Source: Alistipes provencensis | GTDB lineage: Bacteria > Bacteroidota > Bacteroidia > Bacteroidales > Rikenellaceae | NCBI RefSeq assembly: GCF_900083545.1 | Contig: NZ_LT559262.1 | Span: 1,819,616 to 1,883,615 of the forward strand | DNA: 64,000 bases | Direction: 5' to 3' | In this document: one piece after another, positions 17,215 through 25,688 of the stretch | Numbering within the stretch: the first letter of the stretch is position 1 | Layout: each line of letters opens with the position of its first letter | The notes under the pieces: generated by a model | The model's input: only the letters and a program-made list of their open reading frames with translations | Told to the model about the DNA's origin: nothing | Database searches by the model: none | Position numbers and translations under genes: made by a program

Positions 17215-18234
17215 ATGGGAATTTTTTCACTGACACAGGAGCTGGCCATCGACCTCGGTACGGCCAACACGCTGATAATTTATAACGGCAAGGTCGTCGT
17301 GGACGAACCGTCGATCGTCGCGCTGGACGTTCATACGGGTAAACTGGTCGCCATCGGCCAGCAGGCGCGGCAGATGCACGAGAAGACCAATCCGAACATC
17401 AAGACGATCCGTCCGCTGAAGGACGGCGTGATCGCCGACTTCAACGCCACGGAGCTGATGCTGCGGGGCATGATCAAGAAAGTCAAGACCTCGGGCAGCC
17501 TCTTCGCCCCGTCGCTGCGGATGGTGATCTGCATTCCCTCGGGTTCGACCAACGTCGAAATCCGCGCCGTGCGCGACTCGGCCGAGCACGCCGGGGGCCG
17601 CGAGGTCTACATGATCTACGAACCGATGGCCGCGGCGCTCGGAGCCGGACTCGACGTCGAGGCGCCCGAAGGCAACATGGTCATCGACATCGGCGGCGGC
17701 ACGTCGGAGATCGCCTGCATCTCGCTGGGCGGCATCGTCTGCTCGGAGTCGATCAACACGGCGGGCGACGTCTTCACCAACGACATCCAGAGCTATGTCC
17801 GCCAGCAGCACAACATCCGCATCGGCGAACGCACGGCCGAGGCGATCAAATGTTCGATCGGCGCCGCCGTTTCGGATCTGGAGCAGGAACCCGAGGACTT
17901 CGTGGTGACGGGCCCCAACATGCTGACGGCCCTGCCGCAGACCGTGTCGCTGTCGTACAGCGAGATCGCCTATGCGCTGGAGAAATCGCTCACGAAGATC
18001 GACGCCGCGCTGATGAAGGTGCTGGAGTCCATGCCGCCCGAGCTGTATGCCGACATCGTGAAGAACGGCATCTATCTGGCCGGCGGCGGTGCGCTGATCA
18101 AGGGTCTCGACCGGCGTCTGAACGAGAAGACCGGCATTCCGTTCCACATCGCCGAGGACCCGCTGCGGGCCATTGCGCGCGGGACGGGCATTGCATTGAA
18201 GAATATCAATCGGTTCTCGTTCTTAATGAAATAG
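17215..18234 (+). CDS. mreB: Rod-shape determining protein MreB
   Basis: Bacterial actin homologue that guides side-wall peptidoglycan synthesis under the inner membrane. The protein has 339 aa. Actin-fold nucleotide motifs: ELAIDLGTANTLIIYN (phosphate 1), VIDIGGGTSEIACISLGGIV (phosphate 2) and GIYLAGGGALIKGLDRRL (adenosine). The N-terminus MGIFSLTQ is short and could help membrane binding. It heads the mreB-mreC-mreD-mrdA-rodA cluster, but is separated from mreC by a 205-nt spacer with a predicted stem-loop. Confidence 0.96.
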   Translation: MGIFSLTQELAIDLGTANTLIIYNGKVVVDEPSIVALDVHTGKLVAIGQQARQMHEKTNPNIKTIRPLKDGVIADFNATELMLRGMIKKVKTSGSLFAPSLRMVICIPSGSTNVEIRAVRDSAEHAGGREVYMIYEPMAAALGAGLDVEAPEGNMVIDIGGGTSEIACISLGGIVCSESINTAGDVFTNDIQSYVRQQHNIRIGERTAEAIKCSIGAAVSDLEQEPEDFVVTGPNMLTALPQTVSLSYSEIAYALEKSLTKIDAALMKVLESMPPELYADIVKNGIYLAGGGALIKGLDRRLNEKTGIPFHIAEDPLRAIARGTGIALKNINRFSFLMK

Positions 18235-18439
18235 CTTTCGTTTTATGGGGCATATTTCACATCTCCTCACCGGCCGGGACAGTCACATACGTCTGTATGC
18301 TCCTGCCCCGTCCGATTTCGGTCGATGCAAAATCTGCTCCCCTAAAGCCGAAACCCGGAATTGCCGGGTAGGAAAGCTGATGGATTTTGAGTAAAACGAT
18401 TGCGGGCCTTGGTCCGCAATCTTAAATTAAAGAACTGCT
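18235..18439 (+). other. Structured spacer between mreB and mreC
   Basis: Non-coding. Contains a two-part stem-loop: outer stem CGGCCGGGACAG (18271-18282) with CTGCCCCGTCCG (18303-18314), two mismatches, enclosing CATAC-GTCT-GTATG (18286-18299). No U-run follows, so it does not look like a standard terminator. The word AAATCTGCTCC further on recurs near 13086. It may be an mRNA processing or stability element that changes MreB to MreCD ratio, or a dispersed repeat. Confidence 0.5.
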
Positions 18440-19291
18440 TTGCGCAAACTGTTCGAGTTCATCCGCAGCGTTTACGTCGTGGTGCTGTTCGTGGTGCTGG
18501 AGGCCGTGGCCGTCAGCTACTACGCCCGTTCCACCTACTACACTCAGGCGCGGCTGCTCTCACGTTCCAACCAAGTGGTCGGCGGCGTGCACGGGCTCTT
18601 TGCGGGTATCGGTCACTACTTCACGCTGGGGCGCGAGAACCGGATGCTGCTCACGCGTGTCACGCAGCTCGAGGAGCGGCTGGCCCAGTACGAGGAGGCC
18701 GCCACCGCCGAACGGCTGGACAGCTACATGCAGGATATCGGCGAGTCGAAATACCGTTTCGCCACCGCCTCGGTCGTGGCCAACACGGTCAACCGGGCGC
18801 AGAACCTCATCACGGTCAACCGCGGGCACCGCGACGGCGTTGTGGAGGAGATGGCCGTGCTGTCGCCCGACGGTGCGATGGCGGGCTATATCGTCGCCTG
18901 CACGGAGCGCTACTCGGTGGCGATGTCGGTGCTCAACACCTCGTTCCGCGCCAGCGGCAAGCTCGCGGACTCCGAATATTACGGCTCGATCTACTGGGAC
19001 GGCCTCGATCAGAACGTCGTGATCCTCGGCGAACTTTCGAAATACGCCGATCCGCAGCCCGGGCAGGAGGTCGTGACGACGGGATTTTCCCAGTTTTTCC
19101 CCGCCGACGTGCTGATCGGCTGGGTCGAGAGCGCTTCGCTCAACGAGACCCGCACGGCCTATACGGTCCGGGTGCGGCTCGCGGCCGAGATGTCGCGGCT
19201 GGGCGAGGTGGTGCTGGTCGGCAACCGCGACCTCTTCGAAATCCGCGACCTCCAGCAGAGCGAACAAGTCGAACAACATACCCGACTCTGA
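18440..19291 (+). CDS. mreC: Rod-shape determining protein MreC
   Basis: Periplasmic scaffold of the elongasome, anchored by one N-terminal helix. The protein has 283 aa. MRKLFEFIRSVYVVVLFVVL gives the anchor, a coiled coil follows (about residues 65-95, RENRMLLTRVTQLEERLAQYE), and then the two six-stranded beta domains (ASVVANTVNRAQNLITVNRG; EVVTTGFSQFFPADVLIGWV). The start codon is TTG: an in-frame TAA lies only 12 nt before it and no ATG is available before the conserved helix. The spacing to mreD is 3 nt. Confidence 0.93.
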   Translation: MRKLFEFIRSVYVVVLFVVLEAVAVSYYARSTYYTQARLLSRSNQVVGGVHGLFAGIGHYFTLGRENRMLLTRVTQLEERLAQYEEAATAERLDSYMQDIGESKYRFATASVVANTVNRAQNLITVNRGHRDGVVEEMAVLSPDGAMAGYIVACTERYSVAMSVLNTSFRASGKLADSEYYGSIYWDGLDQNVVILGELSKYADPQPGQEVVTTGFSQFFPADVLIGWVESASLNETRTAYTVRVRLAAEMSRLGEVVLVGNRDLFEIRDLQQSEQVEQHTRL

Positions 19292-19294
19292 CAA

Positions 19295-19813
19295 ATGCAT
19301 CGCACACTCCCATATCTCGGACTTTTCGCGGCGGCGGTCCTGCTGCAGGTTTTCCTGTTCGACAACCTGTCGATCAGCATCTACCTCAATCCGCTCGTCT
19401 ACATCGTCTTCATCGCCCTGCTGCCGCTCGACACGCTGCCGGTGGCGGTGCTCGGCGCCGGTCTGGCGCTGGGCGTCACGATGGACTGCGTGATGGGCGC
19501 CGCCGGGATCAATACCATCGCCACGCTGCTGATCGCCTTCCTGCGGCCGACGCTTATCGGAATGCTCTACGGCAGCGAGAACGCCCGGGAAGGAGGCATT
19601 CCCTCCTCGGCACGTTTCGGTGAACGCCTTTTCGTCGGCTACCTCGTGGCGCTGACGCTCATCCACCACGCCGTCTTCTTTTCGCTCGAAGCCCTCTCGT
19701 GGACTCATGTGCTGCATACGCTGCTGCGCATCGTCGTCAGCTCGGCGGTGTCGGTGGGTTTCATCTGGATCATCGCCCGTATCTTTACGGCCAAACTCCC
19801 CGTGCGCGTATGA
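19295..19813 (+). CDS. mreD: Rod-shape determining protein MreD
   Basis: Inner-membrane partner of MreC. The protein has 172 aa with about five to six hydrophobic helices (YLGLFAAAVLLQVFLFDN; YIVFIALLPLDTLPVAVLGA; LFVGYLVALTLIHHAVFF; and others). Assignment rests on size, hydrophobic pattern, the short LQVFLFDNLSISIYLNPLVYI motif typical of Bacteroidota MreD, and its position between mreC and the PBP2 gene. Its stop overlaps the next start (ATGA), pointing to coupled translation. Confidence 0.9.
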   Translation: MHRTLPYLGLFAAAVLLQVFLFDNLSISIYLNPLVYIVFIALLPLDTLPVAVLGAGLALGVTMDCVMGAAGINTIATLLIAFLRPTLIGMLYGSENAREGGIPSSARFGERLFVGYLVALTLIHHAVFFSLEALSWTHVLHTLLRIVVSSAVSVGFIWIIARIFTAKLPVRV

Positions 19814-21636
19814 GTCGTTCAGAGGGTTTTGCCCGGATGCGGACCCTGCAGGTCGTCGTGCTGCTGGTCTTTGCGCTGATCGTCGGGCGGCTGGCCTACA
19901 TCCAGTTGATCGACTCGCGTTATGACGACCTTGCGCGGGCCAACGTGCTGCGGCATGTGGTCCAGTACCCGCCGCGGGGCGAGGTCTTCGACCGCAACGG
20001 CGAATATCTGGTCCAGAGCCGCGAATGTTACGATTTGATGGTCATTTCGAGCGAGATCGACAAGCGGGGCTTCGACACGGCCCGGCTGTGCGAGGTGCTG
20101 AGCCTCCCGCGGGTGAAGCTCGATCGGGAACTGGCCAATGCGCGGATGCGTCCGCGGGCGCCGCGCCTCGTGATGAGCTACATTTCCAAGGAGGACAAAC
20201 TGCGTTTCGACGAGTGCAACTTCCGGGGCTTCTATGCCGTCTACCGGACCGTGCGCCAATACCCCCGCGAGGTGGGCGGCAACCTGCTGGGCTATGTCAG
20301 CGAGGTGAACGGCGACTACCTGAAACGCCATCCGGACTACAAGATCGGCGACTATGTGGGCATGGGCGGCGTCGAGTCGGCCTACGAGCCGGAGCTCCGG
20401 GGCCGCAAAGGTGTCAAGATTCAGGAGATCGACACCCACGGGGCCATCAAGGGCTCCTACATGAACGGCCGTTACGACTCGCTGCCCGACCCGGGCCGCT
20501 ACCTCGTGAGCACCATCGACGCCCGCTTGCAACTGCTGGGCGAGGAGCTGATGCGCGGCAAGGTGGGGGCTGCGGTGGCTATCGAGCCTTCGACGGGCGA
20601 AATCCTGATGATGGTCTCCTCGCCGACCTACGATCCCGACCGGCTGGTGGGCCGCGAACGCGGCAACAACTATATGGAGATGCTCCGCAACAAACGCCAG
20701 CCGCTGTTCAACCGGGCGGTGCGGGCAGCTTATCCGCCGGGTTCGACCTTCAAGCTGGTGCAGGGGTTGATCGGCTTGCAGGAGGGGGTGCTGCGGCCTT
20801 CCGACCTCCACTCCTGCCACATGGGTTATCAGGCCGGACGCCTGAAGATGGCCTGCCATGCCCACGCTTCGCCGCTGGACCTGCGCTTTGCGGTGGCCAC
20901 CTCGTGCAACGCCTATTTTTGTTATGTCTTCCGCGACATCCTCGACAACCCCAAATACGGGAGCGTGAAGGAGGGCTACGACGTCTGGAAATCCTATGTC
21001 GAGAGCTTCGGCTTCGGCCGCAAGCTGGGTTCGGACTTCCTCGACGAGCGCAACGGCTATGTCCCCGACCGGGCTTTCTACGACCGTCAGTACCGGGGTT
21101 CGTGGAACTCGCTCACGGTGCTGTCGCTCTCGATCGGGCAGGATGCGCTGGGCTGCACGCCGTTGCAGTTGGCCAACCTCGCGGCCATCGTCGCCAACCG
21201 CGGTTACTACTACATTCCGCACATCGTGAAAAAGATCGAAGGGCGCGATTCGCTCGACGCCCGGTTCTACGAGCGGCATTATACGAAAGTCGATCCGAAG
21301 CACTTCGAGCCGATCGTCGAGGGCATGTGGCGGGGCGTGAATGTCGGGGGCACCTCGACGTTGGCGCGGCTCGACGGATGGGACGTCTGCGGCAAGACCG
21401 GCACGGCCGAGAATCCGCGCGGCCGCGACCACTCGACCTTCCTGTCGTTCGCCCCGAAGGACAACCCGAAGATCGCCATCTCGGTCTACGTCGAGAACGG
21501 CGGTTTCGGCGCTTCGGCGGCGCTTCCGATCGCCAGCCTGCTGGAGGAGTATTACCTGACGGACACGATCCGCCGTCCGGCCATGCTGGAATATGTCAAG
21601 AACATGAACATCTATTACCCTGCTTATGACAAGTAA
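19810..21636 (+). CDS. mrdA: Penicillin-binding protein 2 (elongation transpeptidase)
   Basis: Class B PBP that cross-links side-wall peptidoglycan with RodA. The protein has 608 aa. A short cytoplasmic lead and one helix (LQVVVLLVFALIVGRLAYIQ) precede the dimerisation/pedestal domain (PRGEVFDRNGEYLVQ) and the transpeptidase domain. Catalytic motifs: PPGSTFK with Ser about 312 and Lys 315, SCN at about 365 and KTGTAE at about 529. The start ATG overlaps the mreD stop; a longer frame begins inside mreD and is not used. The 3' end overlaps rodA by 11 nt. Confidence 0.94.
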   Translation: MSRSEGFARMRTLQVVVLLVFALIVGRLAYIQLIDSRYDDLARANVLRHVVQYPPRGEVFDRNGEYLVQSRECYDLMVISSEIDKRGFDTARLCEVLSLPRVKLDRELANARMRPRAPRLVMSYISKEDKLRFDECNFRGFYAVYRTVRQYPREVGGNLLGYVSEVNGDYLKRHPDYKIGDYVGMGGVESAYEPELRGRKGVKIQEIDTHGAIKGSYMNGRYDSLPDPGRYLVSTIDARLQLLGEELMRGKVGAAVAIEPSTGEILMMVSSPTYDPDRLVGRERGNNYMEMLRNKRQPLFNRAVRAAYPPGSTFKLVQGLIGLQEGVLRPSDLHSCHMGYQAGRLKMACHAHASPLDLRFAVATSCNAYFCYVFRDILDNPKYGSVKEGYDVWKSYVESFGFGRKLGSDFLDERNGYVPDRAFYDRQYRGSWNSLTVLSLSIGQDALGCTPLQLANLAAIVANRGYYYIPHIVKKIEGRDSLDARFYERHYTKVDPKHFEPIVEGMWRGVNVGGTSTLARLDGWDVCGKTGTAENPRGRDHSTFLSFAPKDNPKIAISVYVENGGFGASAALPIASLLEEYYLTDTIRRPAMLEYVKNMNIYYPAYDK

Positions 21637-23068
21637 CCGGCATAGCGGCATCTTCTACGGAGTGGACGGCTGGACAGTCCTGCTGTATGTGCTGATCGTG
21701 CTGGCAGGGTGGCTGTCGATCACCTCGGCTTCGTACGACGAGGGTTCGGCCGACCTTTTCTCCTTCTCGCATTTCTACATGAAGCAGTTGCTGTGGATCG
21801 GCGTGGCATGGGTCACGGCGCTCGTCGTGCTGCTGCTCGACGAGCGGTTCTACCATATGTTCGCCTATCCGGCCTATCTGGGAGGTCTCGCGCTGCTGCT
21901 GGCCGCGCTGCTGTTCGGCCGCGAGGTCAACGGTGCCAAGGCGTGGTTTGAGTTCGGCTCGTTCCGCGTGCAGCCCGTGGAGTTCGCCAAGATCGCCACG
22001 GCTCTGGCGCTGGCCCGCGTGATGAGCGAATATTCGTTCTCGATCAACCGCGCCGGGGATCTTTTTAGAGTAGGCATGGTGATCTGCATTCCGCTGCTGA
22101 TCATCATCCTGCAAAACGATACCGGGTCGGGCATCGTGCTGGGGTCGTTCCTCTTCGTGCTCTACCGCGAGGGACTGAACAAATGGCTCTGCATTCCGGT
22201 CCTGCTGATCGCCGCGCTGTTCATCGTCTCGTTCCTGCTCTCGCCGATGACGCTCCTCGTCTCGCTGATCCTGGTCTGCACCCTCTCGGAGGCGATGATG
22301 AACGGGTTGTGGCGCTCGCGGATCGTCTTTCTGGCCGTGCTGGCGCTGGCGAGCATCCTGCTGTGCCTCGTGATGTCGCTCATCGCTCCGGGGGTGCTGG
22401 ACATTTACCACTCGCTGCTGATCGTGACGATCCTCTCGCTGGGATTCGTGGCGGCCTACGCCTACCGGTCGAACCTGCGTAACATCTACATTACGCTGGG
22501 ACTGTTCATCGGTTCGATGGTCTTCCTGCCCACCACCGACTACATTTTCAATTCGATCCTCAAACAGCACCAGCGGGACCGCATCCTGAGTTTTCTGGGC
22601 ATCATCAGCGACCCCTTGGGCACCGATTACAACGTCAATCAGGCCAAGATCGCCATCGGCTCGGGCAACTTCTGGGGCAAGGGCTTTCTGGAGGGTACCC
22701 AGATCAAATACGGGTTCGTGCCCGAACGGCATACCGACTTCATCTTCTGCACCGTGGGCGAAGAGTGGGGTTTTCTGGGAGCTATTGTGGTGCTGTCGCT
22801 GCTGTGCATCCTCATCCTGCGCCTGATGCGCATGGGCGAGCGGCAGCAGGAGCCTTTCGGGCGCATCTACTGCTACTGCGTGGCGGCGATCCTGCTGTTC
22901 CATGTGCTGGTCAACGTGGGCATGACCATCGGCCTGATGCCCGTCATGGGCATTCCGCTGCCCTTCATGAGCTACGGAGGTTCGTCGCTCATCGCCTTCA
23001 CCATCCTGTTGTTCATCGCCGTGCGGCTCGATGCCTCGACGCGGCAGTTCTCCCTGACCAAATTTTGA
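21626..23068 (+). CDS. rodA: Peptidoglycan glycosyltransferase RodA
   Basis: SEDS-family polymerase that extends glycan strands from lipid II in the inner membrane. The protein has 480 aa, longer than E. coli RodA, with extra length in the middle (about residues 150-280). Ten or so membrane helices are visible. SEDS signatures: FEFGSFRVQPVEFAKIATAL (the PxEf motif region), LQNDTGSGIVLGSF (catalytic Asp region), IGSGNFWGKGFLEGTQIKYGFVPERHTDFIFCTVGEEWG and the C-terminal GIPLPFMSYGGSSLI. It overlaps the PBP2 gene by 11 nt, as expected for a fixed pair. Confidence 0.95.
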   Translation: MTSNRHSGIFYGVDGWTVLLYVLIVLAGWLSITSASYDEGSADLFSFSHFYMKQLLWIGVAWVTALVVLLLDERFYHMFAYPAYLGGLALLLAALLFGREVNGAKAWFEFGSFRVQPVEFAKIATALALARVMSEYSFSINRAGDLFRVGMVICIPLLIIILQNDTGSGIVLGSFLFVLYREGLNKWLCIPVLLIAALFIVSFLLSPMTLLVSLILVCTLSEAMMNGLWRSRIVFLAVLALASILLCLVMSLIAPGVLDIYHSLLIVTILSLGFVAAYAYRSNLRNIYITLGLFIGSMVFLPTTDYIFNSILKQHQRDRILSFLGIISDPLGTDYNVNQAKIAIGSGNFWGKGFLEGTQIKYGFVPERHTDFIFCTVGEEWGFLGAIVVLSLLCILILRLMRMGERQQEPFGRIYCYCVAAILLFHVLVNVGMTIGLMPVMGIPLPFMSYGGSSLIAFTILLFIAVRLDASTRQFSLTKF

Positions 23069-23075
23069 CAATGCT

Positions 23076-25649
23076 ATGATACCCTTCGATCCCCGGGGAC
23101 TCTCCCCGCAGGAAGTCGCCGAAAGCCGGCGTCAGCACGGCGACAATGTCATCACCCCTCCGAAAGACGATTCGGTGTGGCGGCTGCTGCTCGAAAAATT
23201 CCGTGATCCGATCATCCGCATCCTGCTGCTGGCCGCCGTGCTGTCGCTGGCCATCGGCTTCATCCACAAGGATTTCACCGAATCCGTGGGCATTATCTGC
23301 GCCATCATCCTCGCCACATGTGTCGGCTTCTGGTTCGAGTGGGACGCCCAGCGGCGCTTCCGGCGGCTGAATCAGGTCAACGACGACATCCCCGTCAAGG
23401 TGATGCGCGAGGGTGCGATCCGTGAAATCCCCCGCCGTGACGTCGTTGCCGGCGACGTGGTCTATATCGAGGGCGGCGAGACGATCCCCGCCGACGGCGA
23501 ACTGGTCGAGGCCGTGTCGCTGAAAATCAACGAATCGACCCTCACGGGCGAACCCGAGGTGGACAAAACCGTCAACGAGGCCGATTTCGACCCCGAGGCG
23601 ACCTACCCGTCGAACGCCGTGCTGCGGGGGACGACCGTGGCGGACGGTTACGGCGTGATGGTCGTCACGGCCGTGGGCGACGCGACGGAGGCCGGGCGGG
23701 TGACGGAGCAGGCCACCGTGCAGAACGACGAACAGACGCCGCTCGACCGCCAGTTGACGCGCCTCTCGCGCCTGATCGGCCGTCTGGGCATTCTCCTGTC
23801 GGTGCTGATCTTCTGCGTGATGCTGGGTAAGGCGATCTTCGTGGGCGGGCTGCTCGACGGCGACTGGCTGACGATCTCCCAGCACGTCCTGCAAATCTTC
23901 ATGGTTTCGGTGGCCATCATCGTCATGGCGGTCCCCGAGGGGCTTCCGATGTCGATCACGCTGTCGCTGGCGATGTCCATGCGGCGGATGCTCAAGACCA
24001 ACAACCTCGTGCGCAAGATGCACGCCTGCGAGACGATGGGCGCCGTGACGGTCATCTGCACCGACAAGACCGGCACGCTCACCCAGAACCGCATGCATGT
24101 GCAGGAGCTGGTGCGCTACGACGCGCTTCCCGAGCGGGATTTCGCCGAGATCGTGGCGCTGAACACCACGGCGTTCCTCGATGCCGAGGGACACATCATC
24201 GGCAACCCCACGGAAGGGGCCCTGCTCGAGTGGCTGCGCAGCCGCGGCGAGGATTACGAACCGCTGCGTGCCGGGGCGACGATCGTCGACCGGCTGACCT
24301 TCTCGACCGAACGCAAATACATGGCGACGATCGTCGAAAGCGGCGTCTCGGGCCGCCGCATCCTCTGTGTGAAGGGTGCACCGGAGATCGTGCGCACGAT
24401 GTGCGCCCCGGACGGCAAGGACGCACAGGTCGCCGAGCAGTTGCTCGGTTTCCAGAGCCGCGCCATGCGCACGCTGGCCGTGGCATGGGCCGAGACCGCG
24501 TCGGACGACTGTCTGGAAGCTGTCAAGGTCGGCAATTTGCATTTCACGGCTGTCGCGGCCATCTCCGACCCCGTCCGCGAGGATGTTCCCGCGGCTGTCG
24601 GACGCTGCCTCGGGGCCGGCATCGGCATCAAGATCGTCACGGGCGACACCCCGGCCACGGCGCGTGAGATCGCCCGCCAGATCGGGCTGTGGAACGACGC
24701 CGAGGACGGCGACCGCAACCATATCACCGGTACGGATTTCGCCGCCCTGAGCGACGAGGAACTGCTGGAACGCGTACAGGAGCTGAAGATCATGTCCCGT
24801 GCCCGGCCGCTCGACAAACAGCGCCTCGTGCGGCTGTTGCAGCAGCGGGGCGAGGTGGTGGCCGTCACGGGCGACGGCACGAACGATGCCCCGGCGCTGA
24901 ATTTCGCCAACGTGGGCCTTTCGATGGGCTCGGGAACCTCCGTGGCCAAGGACGCTTCGGACATCACGCTGTTAGACGACTCGTTCGCTTCGATCGCCAC
25001 GGCCGTGATGTGGGGCCGCTCGCTTTACCGCAACATCCAGCGGTTCGTGCTGTTTCAGTTGACGATCAACTTCGCGGCCATCCTCATCTGCTTCGTCGGC
25101 GCCGTGTTCGGTACCGAGATGCCGCTGACGGTGGTGCAGATTCTCTGGGTCAACATCATCATGGACACCTTCGCGGCGATGGCGATGGCCTCGCTGCCGC
25201 CCAGCGCCGAGGTGATGCGCGACAAGCCCCGTCCGAGGGACGAGTTCATCATCACGCGCGCCATGGCCCGCACCATCTTCACCTGCGGCATGGTCATGGT
25301 CACGGTCCTGCTGGGGATGCTCTTCTGGTGGACGATCACCGAGGGCGGACTTACGGTGCGCCAACTGACGCTGTTCTTCTCGACGTTCGTCTTCCTGCAG
25401 TTCTGGAACATGTTCAACGCCAAGGGTTTCGAAACCCGTCATTCGGTGTTTACCTGCCTCGGGGGGTGCCGCGAATTTTTCCTGATCCTGCTGGCCATCG
25501 GCGTGGGACAGGTGTTGATCGTGGAGTTCGGCGGCGAGGTGTTCCGCACCGTGCCGCTGACGTGGGGCGAATGGGCCGAGGTGATCGGCTTCACTTCGCT
25601 GCTGGCCATCGGCGGCGAACTGATCCGTGCTATCCGTCGTAAAAAATAG
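23076..25649 (+). CDS. Calcium-translocating P-type ATPase (PMCA/SERCA-like)
   Basis: Inner-membrane P-type ATPase, type IIA/IIB group, probably exporting Ca2+. The protein has 857 aa. The order of domains is canonical: N-terminal cation-ATPase domain, actuator loop STLTGEPEV, helix with MAVPEGLPMSI (the PEGLP ion-site motif), phosphorylation site CTDKTGTLTQNRM with Asp about 330, nucleotide domain with KGAPEIV, and hinge TGDGTNDAPALNFANVGLSMG. The C-terminal helices include the ion-site phrase ILWVNIIMDTFAAMAMA. It starts 7 nt after rodA, so it could share the transcript, with no functional link obvious. Confidence 0.92.
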   Translation: MIPFDPRGLSPQEVAESRRQHGDNVITPPKDDSVWRLLLEKFRDPIIRILLLAAVLSLAIGFIHKDFTESVGIICAIILATCVGFWFEWDAQRRFRRLNQVNDDIPVKVMREGAIREIPRRDVVAGDVVYIEGGETIPADGELVEAVSLKINESTLTGEPEVDKTVNEADFDPEATYPSNAVLRGTTVADGYGVMVVTAVGDATEAGRVTEQATVQNDEQTPLDRQLTRLSRLIGRLGILLSVLIFCVMLGKAIFVGGLLDGDWLTISQHVLQIFMVSVAIIVMAVPEGLPMSITLSLAMSMRRMLKTNNLVRKMHACETMGAVTVICTDKTGTLTQNRMHVQELVRYDALPERDFAEIVALNTTAFLDAEGHIIGNPTEGALLEWLRSRGEDYEPLRAGATIVDRLTFSTERKYMATIVESGVSGRRILCVKGAPEIVRTMCAPDGKDAQVAEQLLGFQSRAMRTLAVAWAETASDDCLEAVKVGNLHFTAVAAISDPVREDVPAAVGRCLGAGIGIKIVTGDTPATAREIARQIGLWNDAEDGDRNHITGTDFAALSDEELLERVQELKIMSRARPLDKQRLVRLLQQRGEVVAVTGDGTNDAPALNFANVGLSMGSGTSVAKDASDITLLDDSFASIATAVMWGRSLYRNIQRFVLFQLTINFAAILICFVGAVFGTEMPLTVVQILWVNIIMDTFAAMAMASLPPSAEVMRDKPRPRDEFIITRAMARTIFTCGMVMVTVLLGMLFWWTITEGGLTVRQLTLFFSTFVFLQFWNMFNAKGFETRHSVFTCLGGCREFFLILLAIGVGQVLIVEFGGEVFRTVPLTWGEWAEVIGFTSLLAIGGELIRAIRRKK

Positions 25650-25681
25650 TTGCGTCTACAATATATATAGTTGCGTCTGCA
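25646..25681 (+). repeat. Short direct repeat in front of the PAP2 gene
   Basis: ATAGTTGCGTCTACA (25646-25660) and ATAGTTGCGTCTGCA (25667-25681), 14 of 15 identical, period 21 nt, separated by ATATAT. It overlaps the ATPase stop codon and ends 7 nt before the PAP2 ATG. It could be a regulator site on one face of the helix or a small duplication. Confidence 0.5.
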
Positions 25682-25688
25682 TATATAA

